NCBI RefSeq assembly: GCF_007678455.1
Contig: NZ_VEEP01000006.1
Coordinates: 62,001-126,000 of the forward strand
Reading direction: 5' to 3'
Length of the DNA stretch: 64,000 nt
Origin: Cytobacillus oceanisediminis 2691
GTDB taxonomy: Bacteria; Bacillota; Bacilli; Bacillales; Cytobacillaceae
Positions 55,479 through 62,665 of the stretch are shown here, piece by piece; the stretch's first letter is position 1; the number at the start of each line of letters is the position of its first letter. A program made the translations under genes and the position numbers. Under the pieces are notes generated by a model. It was given only the letters and a program-made list of their open reading frames with translations. It ran no database searches and was not told the origin of the DNA.

Positions 55479-56342
55479 CTAAGCCCTTTTAAAACCCTCA
55501 CCCAATACCTCTGAAGCATCCATTACAATCACAAATGCAGCAGGGTCAATGGATTGAACCAATTGTTTCAATTTTGTGAACTCCGTCTGGTCCACTACAC
55601 ACATAATGATTGGCCGTTCTTGATCGGTATAGCCGCCGTATGCTGATAGTTTTGTCACTCCGCGGTCAATTTTATTCAAAATCGCTTCACGAACTTCATC
55701 CTGGCGGTTCGTGATGACCATCGCCATCTTCGAGCGACCGATACCAACCTGCACAAGGTCGATGGTTTTACTAGTCACATAAAGCCCGATCAAAGCATAA
55801 AGACCTCGTTCAATATCAAAGACAATCGCTGCAGACAATACAATCAGCCCATCAATCAACGCCACGCAGGTTCCAAGTGAAAGTCCCGTGTACTTATGGA
55901 TGATTTGCGCGGCCAAATCCGTACCGCCAGTTGATGCATTTCCTCTGAATACAATCCCAAGGCCCAGACCGACACCAATACCGCCGAACAATGACCCAAG
56001 CAAAGGATCGAGAGTCCAAGGCTTCACATCATTCGTCAGGAACACAACAAATGGAAGAAAAATGGTCCCTGCAAGAGTTTTATACCCATATTGCCTTCCA
56101 AGTAAAACAACCCCGGCAATAAACAACGGAATATTAAATGCCCACTGCACATACGCTGGCTCCCAGCCAAGCGTCGCATCCAAAATTGTACTGATCCCGC
56201 TCACTCCGCCTGAAGCAACACGGTTTGGCAGCAGGAACACATTAAACGATATAGCCACAATCCCTGAACCTATCAACACATATACATATTCAATCAGCTT
56301 GTCCAAAGCTGGATTCATCTTTTGATTCCGCCGTTTTTTCAC
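55479..56342 (-). CDS. yvjA: YitT/DUF2179-family membrane protein (YvjA)
   Basis: 287 residues from GTG 56342 (AAAGGGG 8 nt upstream). Five to six membrane segments ([46 protein letters not shown]), then a C-terminal DUF2179 domain (about 205-285; GVTKLSAYGGYTDQERPIIMCVVDQTEF). Family function is unproven; some members are tied to spore properties. Synteny with cccB and prfB supports YvjA. Confidence 0.9.
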   Translation of the reverse strand: MKKRRNQKMNPALDKLIEYVYVLIGSGIVAISFNVFLLPNRVASGGVSGISTILDATLGWEPAYVQWAFNIPLFIAGVVLLGRQYGYKTLAGTIFLPFVVFLTNDVKPWTLDPLLGSLFGGIGVGLGLGIVFRGNASTGGTDLAAQIIHKYTGLSLGTCVALIDGLIVLSAAIVFDIERGLYALIGLYVTSKTIDLVQVGIGRSKMAMVITNRQDEVREAILNKIDRGVTKLSAYGGYTDQERPIIMCVVDQTEFTKLKQLVQSIDPAAFVIVMDASEVLGEGFKRA

Positions 56343-56607
56343 TGTCCTATCCCCTTTTCCCATTAATGCCGTCAGTGAGTATAGCATGTGTCGAATTTTC
56401 TGTAAACGCTAGCAGTGCGCCGTATTAAAGGATGAAAGAAAGACTTCGATTATATATGAAGAGGTACGCCGTCTTTTAATAGGCTGCCCCGGGTCAATTA
56501 GGAAAAGAAAGATTTTAAAGCTAATTTTTTTGACTTCTCTGGGTGAGTTTGTGAAATTATGAACAATTTTTGACGTTTCTTTAAATACCCTTACCCCTAG
56601 TCGTACT

Positions 56608-56624
56608 TTGTGATATATTTCACG
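56608..56624. promoter_or_regulatory. Rex- or Fnr-like site upstream of the CoA-disulfide reductase gene
   Basis: TTGTGATATATTTCACG is a near-perfect palindrome. It fits the Rex operator pattern TTGTGAA-N4-TTCACAA loosely, and the Fnr/CRP pattern TGTGA-N6-TCACA with one mismatch. Either would link the downstream redox gene to NADH level or oxygen. Confidence 0.5.
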
Positions 56625-56642
56625 TATAAGGAGGCGGTCATA

Positions 56643-56684
56643 TTGATTAGTCTTTCCTGTAATAAGATGAAATTATTTTTTTAA
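56643..56684 (+). CDS. Possible 13-residue leader peptide
   Basis: A TTG-started frame encoding MISLSCNKMKLFF with a strong AAGGAGG (56628-56634) 8 nt upstream. It ends 53 nt before the start of the large fusion gene, which has its own AAAGAGGG. An excellent ribosome site with no long gene behind it suggests a translated leader. A single Cys in such a short peptide before a sulfur-transfer gene is suggestive only. Confidence 0.4.
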   Translation: MISLSCNKMKLFF

Positions 56685-56737
56685 CAAGGATTGCTCAACG
56701 CTACACAATAAAATTCTCCAGAAAGAGGGTAATATAG

Positions 56738-59305
56738 ATGGCTAAAAAAGTGGTAATCGTAGGTGGAGTTGCTGGCGGAGCTACAACAGCTGCCCGGTTG
56801 AGAAGATTGGATGAACAAACAGAAATCGTGATGATCGAACGCGGTGAATACATTTCTTTTGCCAACTGCGGCCTTCCTTATTATATCGGCGGTGCCATCC
56901 AGGAGCGCGATGCATTGCTTGTGCAGACAGTTGAAGGCATGTCTAAAAAGTTCAATATGGACATCCGCAACCTAAGCGAAGTGACGCGAATTGACCGTGA
57001 ACGCAAGGTAGTGGAAATCCATGATTTAAAAACAGGTAAAACATATGAAGAAAATTATGATGTACTGGTTCTATCACCTGGAGCGAGTCCTATTAAACCT
57101 CCGATTCCGGGTATCGATGAAGCTGAAGCATTGTTCACACTTCGCAATATTCCGGACACTGATAAAATCAAGGCATATGTCGATGAGCGGAAGCCGATGA
57201 AAGCAACAGTCATCGGCGGCGGTTTCATCGGTGTCGAAATGGCCGAAAACCTTTGGGAACGCGGCGTCGAAGTGACACTTGTCGAGATGGCTGACCAGAT
57301 CATGGCGCCGATCGACTTTGAGATGGCTTCTATTTTACACCAACATCTACGGGAAAAAGGCGTGAACCTGATCCTAGAAGATGGTGTGAAATCTTTTGAA
57401 AACAACGGTAAACTGATCAACCTGAATAGCGGCAAACAAATCGATACTGATCTGGTAATACTTGCGATTGGCGTTACTCCTGAAAATAAATTGGCTAAGG
57501 AAGCAGGCCTGGAGCTTGGACTTCGCGGTGCAATCCGTGTTAATGAAAGATTGCAGACAGCCGATGAAAGCATCTACGCTATCGGTGACGCGATTGAAGT
57601 AAAAGATTATATCAACGGCCAGGCGACTCACATTCCGCTCGCATGGCCGGCCAACCGCCAGGGACGCATCGTCGCTGACCATATCAACGGCATCGACTCC
57701 AAGTACCAGGGAACACTCGGAACATCCATTGCGAAGGTGTTTGACATGACAGTTGCCGCAACAGGCAATAACGAAAAGACATTGAAGCGCCTTGGCATTT
57801 CTTACGATGTCGTTCACGTTCACCCAAGCTCTCACGCTGGCTACTATCCAGGCGCCTTCCCTATCGCACTTAAATTGATCTTTGACCGCGAGACAGGAAA
57901 AATCTTTGGAGCTCAGGCGGTGTCTTATGATGGCGCCGACAAACGAATCGATGTTTTAGCAACTGCCATCAAAGGCGGCATGACGATTTTTGACCTTCCG
58001 GATCTTGAGCTGGCATACGCGCCGCCATACTCTTCTGCAAAGGATCCAGTCAACATGGCGGGCTATGCAGCGAAGAATATCGCTGAAGGTCTTGTGGAAA
58101 CCGTTCAATGGCATGAAATCAATGACATCCTTGCAAACGGCGGCTACCTGATTGACGTCCGCGAGCCAATCGAGCGCGACATGGGCCTGATTGAGGGTTC
58201 TGTCAACATCCCGCTTGGCGAGCTGCGCGACCGCCTAGACGAGATTCCGACGAAAGAAGTGTATGTATACTGCCAGGTCGGCCTGCGCGGGTACCTTGCT
58301 TCTCGTATCCTGAAGCAGGCTAGGTTCAATGTTCGCAACCTGGATGGCGGATACAAGACTTACTCTTGCGTGTTCGAGCCAGATGCGAGTGAAAACTGTG
58401 GTACACCAATTAGCGATAATGGTGTGGCTCAGCGCAATCTTGCGATGGAAGAGATTGCTGCGGGTGCGGCCCAGAGCAGTGTTGGATTGGCCGTTGAGGC
58501 GGCTCCAGTTGCACCGGCAGCTCCAGTTGCTCCACCGACTGTAAAAACCACCCTTGATGCCTGCGGCTTATCCTGCCCTGGCCCAATCATGAAGGTGTAC
58601 AAAACAATCGGTGACATGAAGGACGGCGAGGTGATGGAAGTCCATGCAACTGACCCAGGCTTCGCGAAGGACATCAAGGCATGGTGCGAAAAGACCGGCA
58701 ACAAGCTGGTCAGCAACAAGTTTGAAGATAAGAAATTCAAGGCGCAAATCATGAAAGGAAACGTCGTTGTGCCTATGAATACCATGGCAGCACCGGTGGA
58801 AGTTCCAACCGATGTGCCAACAGCCGCCCCTGCCAAAAACGGTGCGACAATGGTCGTGTTCAGCGGTGACCTTGATAAAGCCATCGCAACCTTCATCATC
58901 GCATCCGGAGCCGCGGCGATGGGTAAAGAGGTAACTTTGTTCTTCACCTTCTGGGGACTGAACATCTTGAAGCGCAACGACGCACCGGCCACCGAGAAGG
59001 ATATGATGGCAAAAATGTTCAGCATGATGATGCCGAAAGGCGCGAACGACCTGCCATTATCCAAGATGAACATGGGCGGCATGGGCGCCAAGATGATCAA
59101 GACCGTCATGGCCAACAAAAATGTCGACAGCCTCGAAACCTTAATGAAAAACGCTATGGACGCCGGTGTTAAGCTTGTCGCCTGCGGCATGAGCATGGAC
59201 CTCATGGGGATTTCCAAAGAAGAGTTAATCGACGGAGTCGAAATCGGCGGAGTTGCAGCATATCTTGGAGATGCTGAGGATTCTGGATTGAATTTGTTTA
59301 TATAG
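56738..59305 (+). CDS. CoA-disulfide reductase / rhodanese / TusA / DsrE-like fusion
   Basis: 855 residues in four parts. (1) FAD/NAD(P)H disulfide reductase (1 to about 445) with GGVAGGATTAARLRR, catalytic single Cys44 in SFANCGLPYY, and a second nucleotide motif GGGFIGVEMAE; this is the CoA-disulfide or persulfide reductase type. (2) Rhodanese (about 455-545) with active Cys512 in YCQVGLRG. (3) TusA-like (about 603-675) with CGLSCPGP (Cys609, Cys613). (4) A DsrE-like C-terminus (about 695-855; MVVFSGDLDKAIATFIIASGAAAMGKEVTLFFTFWGLN and LVACGMSMDLMGISKEEL). Together these could reduce a persulfide or polysulfide and hand the sulfane sulfur along fixed Cys relays. Single gene. Confidence 0.93.
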   Translation: MAKKVVIVGGVAGGATTAARLRRLDEQTEIVMIERGEYISFANCGLPYYIGGAIQERDALLVQTVEGMSKKFNMDIRNLSEVTRIDRERKVVEIHDLKTGKTYEENYDVLVLSPGASPIKPPIPGIDEAEALFTLRNIPDTDKIKAYVDERKPMKATVIGGGFIGVEMAENLWERGVEVTLVEMADQIMAPIDFEMASILHQHLREKGVNLILEDGVKSFENNGKLINLNSGKQIDTDLVILAIGVTPENKLAKEAGLELGLRGAIRVNERLQTADESIYAIGDAIEVKDYINGQATHIPLAWPANRQGRIVADHINGIDSKYQGTLGTSIAKVFDMTVAATGNNEKTLKRLGISYDVVHVHPSSHAGYYPGAFPIALKLIFDRETGKIFGAQAVSYDGADKRIDVLATAIKGGMTIFDLPDLELAYAPPYSSAKDPVNMAGYAAKNIAEGLVETVQWHEINDILANGGYLIDVREPIERDMGLIEGSVNIPLGELRDRLDEIPTKEVYVYCQVGLRGYLASRILKQARFNVRNLDGGYKTYSCVFEPDASENCGTPISDNGVAQRNLAMEEIAAGAAQSSVGLAVEAAPVAPAAPVAPPTVKTTLDACGLSCPGPIMKVYKTIGDMKDGEVMEVHATDPGFAKDIKAWCEKTGNKLVSNKFEDKKFKAQIMKGNVVVPMNTMAAPVEVPTDVPTAAPAKNGATMVVFSGDLDKAIATFIIASGAAAMGKEVTLFFTFWGLNILKRNDAPATEKDMMAKMFSMMMPKGANDLPLSKMNMGGMGAKMIKTVMANKNVDSLETLMKNAMDAGVKLVACGMSMDLMGISKEELIDGVEIGGVAAYLGDAEDSGLNLFI

Positions 59306-59312
59306 TATTGGG

Positions 59313-59341
59313 AGCGGCCTTCTTAGGAGGGCTGCTTTTTT
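59313..59341 (+). terminator. Terminator of the CoA-disulfide reductase fusion gene
   Basis: AGCGGCC/GGGCTGCT stem followed by TTTTTT, about 10 nt after the stop. Confidence 0.85.
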
Positions 59342-59364
59342 CTGATTTTTTCCTTATTTAGGAA

Positions 59365-59469
59365 GACGGTGCAATTATCTCGATTATTGGCGCAATTAAT
59401 TAGGAGGACCGTGCAATTATTGCAAAACATGGTGCAATAACCTTAAACAACGGTGCAATTATCTCTTTT
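59365..59469. repeat. 21-bp-period intergenic array C (core GTGCAATTA)
   Basis: Five contiguous 21-bp units start at 59365, 59386, 59407, 59428 and 59449. Each has three variable bases, then (C/G)GTGCAAT or GGCGCAAT, then about ten variable bases. It begins 23 nt after the terminator of the fusion gene. Array D, on the far side of the NERD gene, has the same core in the same orientation. Confidence 0.93.
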
Positions 59470-59623
59470 TACTAACAGAATAATTTTTCCAGTAGCAAAA
59501 GTGAACAGCTATATTCGATAAAAAGTCTACTTTTTGACCTTTTTCTACCTTCGCCCCTCCACAAAAACGACTTGCGTACTGTGCTAAGCAGATTTGCGCA
59601 ATATATTAGCGTAAATCTAGATT

Positions 59624-60150
59624 TTAATTGCAAGTTACCTTTTTTACTCCTTACTTGTTTCGTGCTTGCTTACTGAATTAAGCTCCTCATCTGGAATATT
59701 CTCCAAACCTCGAGCTTGGGGTTGTTGTAAATAGGTAATTGAGGGGTTTTCCGATGTTTAATTGAAAGTTACCTTTTTTAACTGTTTACTTGTTTTGTGC
59801 TTGCTTACTGAATTAAGCTCCTCATCCGGAATATTCTCCTCACCTCGCGCCTGGGGTTGTTGTAAATAGGTAATTGAGGGGTTTTCCGATGGTTAATTGA
59901 AAGTTACCTTTTTTAACTGCTTACTTGCTTCGTGCTTGCTTACTGGAATACTCCTCACCTGGATTATTCTCTCACCTCGCGCCTGGGGTTGTTGTAAATA
60001 GGTAATTGAGGGGTTTTCCGATGGTTAATTGAAAGTTACCTTTTTTACTTCTTACTTGTTTCGTGCTTGCTTACTGAATTAAGCTCCTCATCTGGAATAT
60101 TCTCCTCACCTCGAGCCTGTGGTTGTTGTAAATAGGTAATTGAGGGTTGG
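59624..60150. repeat. Four tandem copies of a ~134-bp sequence
   Basis: Copies begin TTAATTG at 59624, 59758, 59893 and 60025 (periods 134, 135 and 132). Each runs through AAGTTACCTTTTTTA, a CTTGTTTCGTGCTTGCTTACTG-like part, CTCCTCATCTGGAATATTCTCC, GGGGTTGTTGTAAATAGG and TAATTGAGGGGTTTTCCGATG. The last copy is cut short after GGTAATTGAGGG. In each unit GTTACC and GGTAA could pair across about 90 nt. No open frame spans it. It fills the region upstream of the NERD gene. The 154 nt between array C and copy 1 show nothing recognisable. Confidence 0.93.
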
Positions 60151-60268
60151 GGCAGTAAAATGTCCTTTTTTAAATAACAACAACCGAGTAAATAATTCTC
60201 CCTCTTTAACAGGGTTTTTACCGATTATGTCGAATAATACACTCATCAACCTAAAGGAGTGACAATGT

Positions 60269-61225
60269 TTGATAGCGAAACACAGAACGGTCCCCCGCAG
60301 AATCCTCGTTAATGAAGCGCTGCTTAGAAGAACTTCTCCAACCCACCCAAAGAGGCAAGATATCTTGAAAGATTTACTGATTAAAAGAGCAGGATTTAAA
60401 GGCGAACAGGAGATGGATTATTATCTCAGCCTTTTGAACGAAAACGATTTTCATATCCTCCAGGATCTCCGTATTCCACATGGCACTAATTACTTCCAAA
60501 TTGATTTCCTACTTTTATCAACCAAATTCGCATTGCTGATCGAAAATAAGAATATGCCTGGAAGCATCGAATTTGACCCTGCCTTCAAACAAGTTTTCCG
60601 AAGATATAATGACACAACGGAAGTATACGACTGCCCGGTTGACCAGGTAAAAAGACAAGTGTATCAATTCAGAAGTTGGCTGAAGAAACACAACATCACC
60701 CCACCTCCTTTAGAATTCCTCGTCACCTATAGTAATCACGGCTCCATCCTTCAAAATCCCAGTAAAAATCAAGAAATTTATCATCGAGTTTGTAAAGGAG
60801 GACATTTGGTCTTTAAAGTTGACGAATTTCAAAATCGTCACCAAAGAGAAGTCCTTTCGCTCAAAGATATAAAAAAATTAACGAAACTTTTGATTAAAAG
60901 CCATGAACCAGAGAAAGCCGACATTAACAAGTATAATTTAGCCCCTTCTGACATCATTCCTGGTATTCAATGTCCAACCTGTGAGCACTTCCACATGGAA
61001 AGAATCTCAAGGAAATGGTACTGCTCCCATTGCGGAATTACTTCATCTCATGCGCATGAACAAGCTATTCTTGATTACTTTTTGCTAATTGGGCCAACGA
61101 TGACAAATAAGCAATTGAGGAATTTCCTCTGCTTGCCGTCACGAAGTACTTCTACCAACTTATTGAGGAATATGAGTTTACAGCATACAGGTAGTACAAA
61201 AAATAGAGTGTATTTTCAAGCATGA
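60269..61225 (+). CDS. NERD-domain (nuclease-related) protein with C-terminal zinc ribbon
   Basis: 318 residues, no signal or membrane segment. NERD domain (about 40-150) with GFKGEQEMDYYL (Glu46), YFQIDFLLLS (Asp79), LLIENKN (Glu92, Lys94) and DCPVDQVKRQVYQFRSWL (Gln126). This is the order of a PD-(D/E)xK nuclease active site, all key residues kept. A zinc ribbon follows (Cys235, Cys238, Cys252, Cys255), then a helical tail rich in basic and Ser/Thr residues (RNFLCLPSRSTSTNLLRNM). TTG start at 60269, with AAAGGAG about 10 nt upstream. Substrate and role are unknown; NERD proteins are presumed to act on DNA or RNA. It is set between two 21-bp arrays and next to the 134-bp tandem repeats. Confidence 0.88.
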   Translation: MIAKHRTVPRRILVNEALLRRTSPTHPKRQDILKDLLIKRAGFKGEQEMDYYLSLLNENDFHILQDLRIPHGTNYFQIDFLLLSTKFALLIENKNMPGSIEFDPAFKQVFRRYNDTTEVYDCPVDQVKRQVYQFRSWLKKHNITPPPLEFLVTYSNHGSILQNPSKNQEIYHRVCKGGHLVFKVDEFQNRHQREVLSLKDIKKLTKLLIKSHEPEKADINKYNLAPSDIIPGIQCPTCEHFHMERISRKWYCSHCGITSSHAHEQAILDYFLLIGPTMTNKQLRNFLCLPSRSTSTNLLRNMSLQHTGSTKNRVYFQA

Positions 61226-61229
61226 TTAT

Positions 61230-61263
61230 AACCTCCTCTTCCATGTGGCCGAGGAGGTTTTTC
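61230..61263 (+). terminator. Terminator of the NERD gene
   Basis: AACCTCCTC/GAGGAGGTT 9-bp stem followed by TTTTT, 5 nt after the stop. Confidence 0.9.
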
Positions 61264-61275
61264 CATTATTAGGAT

Positions 61276-61422
61276 GACGGTGCAATTCTAGCAGCTTACA
61301 GTGCAATAATCTTGAATGAACGTGCAATTATTCTAGTTGATGGTGCAATTAGCTTCAAATAGGGTGCAATTATGACGTTTGACCGTGCAATTAATAAAAA
61401 CTGCAGCCCAATTAACACAAAA
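61276..61422. repeat. 21-bp-period intergenic array D (core GTGCAATTA)
   Basis: Seven contiguous 21-bp units start at 61276, 61297, 61318, 61339, 61360, 61381 and 61402, the last one degenerate. Units read NNN-(G/C/A)GTGCAAT followed by about ten variable bases. Read on the minus strand, one frame gives heptads such as LIAPSTR and IIARSFK, but it has no start signal. It lies between the NERD terminator (13 nt away) and the prfB terminator (touching). Confidence 0.93.
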
Positions 61423-61446
61423 ATCCCCCGCCAACCCGGCGGGGGA
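61418..61446 (-). terminator. Terminator of prfB
   Basis: TCCCCCGCC/GGCGGGGGA 9-bp GC-rich stem followed by TTTTTGTG on the minus strand. Confidence 0.93.
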
Positions 61447-61453
61447 CCACAAA

Positions 61454-62564
61454 TTACTCACCCAAACTCAACTTAGACCTCAAATAAGCATCAATAAACA
61501 TATCAATATCCCCATCCATGACTGCCTGCACGTTGCCTGATTCGGCGCTGGTGCGGTGGTCTTTGACCATGGAGTATGGATGGAAAACGTAGGAGCGGAT
61601 CTGGCTGCCCCAGCCGATTTCTTTTTGCTCGCCGCGGATTTCGTCGAGTTCGGCTTGCTGCTGTTCGATTTCTCGCTGGTAAAGCTTTGCTTTCAGCATT
61701 TTCATCGATGTTTCGCGGTTCTTGATCTGTGAACGTTCTGCCTGGGATGATACAACGACACCAGTCGGCAAGTGCGTAATCCGGACGGCTGAGTCAGTTG
61801 TGTTGATATGCTGACCGCCGGCGCCGCTTGCACGGTACGTATCAATCTTCAGGTCTTCAGTACGGATATCGATCTCGATCTCATTGTTGAATTCCGGCAT
61901 AACTTCGCAGGAAACAAATGAAGTATGGCGTCGCCCTGAAGAGTCAAACGGCGAAATACGAACCAATCGATGTACGCCTTTTTCCGCCTTTAAATATCCA
62001 TAAGCATTATGACCTTTGATCGCTAAAGTGACACTCTTGATGCCCGCTTCGTCACCAGGAAGGTAATCCAAAGTCTCAACCTTGAAGCCGCGCTTCTCCG
62101 CCCAGCGTGTGTACATACGCAACAGCATCGAACCCCAGTCCTGTGACTCGGTTCCGCCGGCACCCGGGTGCAATTCAAGAATTGCGTTATTTTTATCGTA
62201 CTCTTCACTCAACAACAATTGAAGCTCGAACTCACTCATGCGCTCTTTGAACTCGACAAGCTCCTTCTCCAGTTCTTCACGGAGATCTGCATCGTTTTCT
62301 TCTTTTACAAGCTCATAAGTTAAATCAAGATTTTCGTATGTCTCGTTAAGCTCATTAAAAACATTTACCTGTTCTTTAAGCGCATTGGCTTCATTGATGA
62401 CGACCTGTGCCTTCTGCTGGTCATCCCAGAAGTCAGGCGCAAGCATGCCGTCTTCTAGCTCTGCGATTCGCGCTTCCTTATTTTCGAGGTCAAAGAGACC
62501 CCCTGAAGTCCGCTAATTTCTTAGCTGTTTTCTCAAGCTCATTCCTGATATCTGCTAATTCCAT
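61454..62564 (-). CDS. prfB: Peptide chain release factor 2, with programmed +1 frameshift
   Basis: Terminates translation at UGA and UAA. Translation starts at ATG 62564 (GAGGTG upstream) and reads 24 codons to ...GSL. It then meets an in-frame TGA at 62490-62492 in the context AGGGGGTCTCTTTGAC, the classic internal Shine-Dalgarno plus CTT-TGA-C slip site. Skipping base 62492 joins the main frame ([12 protein letters not shown]...), for a total of about 369 residues: complement(join(61454..62491,62493..62564)). Domain signs: GGxxG hydrolysis motif in [18 protein letters not shown], and codon-reading region with [13 protein letters not shown]. Low RF2 favours the shift, so the protein controls its own synthesis. 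Order secA-prfB as in B. subtilis. Confidence 0.97.
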
Positions 62565-62621
62565 ATCATTCACCTCATAGTATATTATAGCGTCTTGCTA
62601 AATGAATTTCACATCTGGTCT

Positions 62622-62651
62622 AAAAAAAGAAACCAGCGGGTTGCCCGCCGG
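62622..62651 (-). terminator. Terminator between secA and prfB
   Basis: CCGGCGGG/CCCGCTGG stem with CAA loop (one G-U pair), then TTTCTTTTTTT on the minus strand. It partly or fully separates secA from prfB transcription. Confidence 0.85.
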
Positions 62652-62665
62652 CCTCTTGTATCAGT

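Noticed and set aside
59365-60150. CRISPR array
   Set aside because: Units are contiguous with no unique spacers of constant length, and no cas gene is near.
59624-60150. Iteron-type replication origin or plasmid remnant
   Set aside because: No Rep gene, no DnaA-box cluster, and repeat length of 134 bp is far from iteron size.
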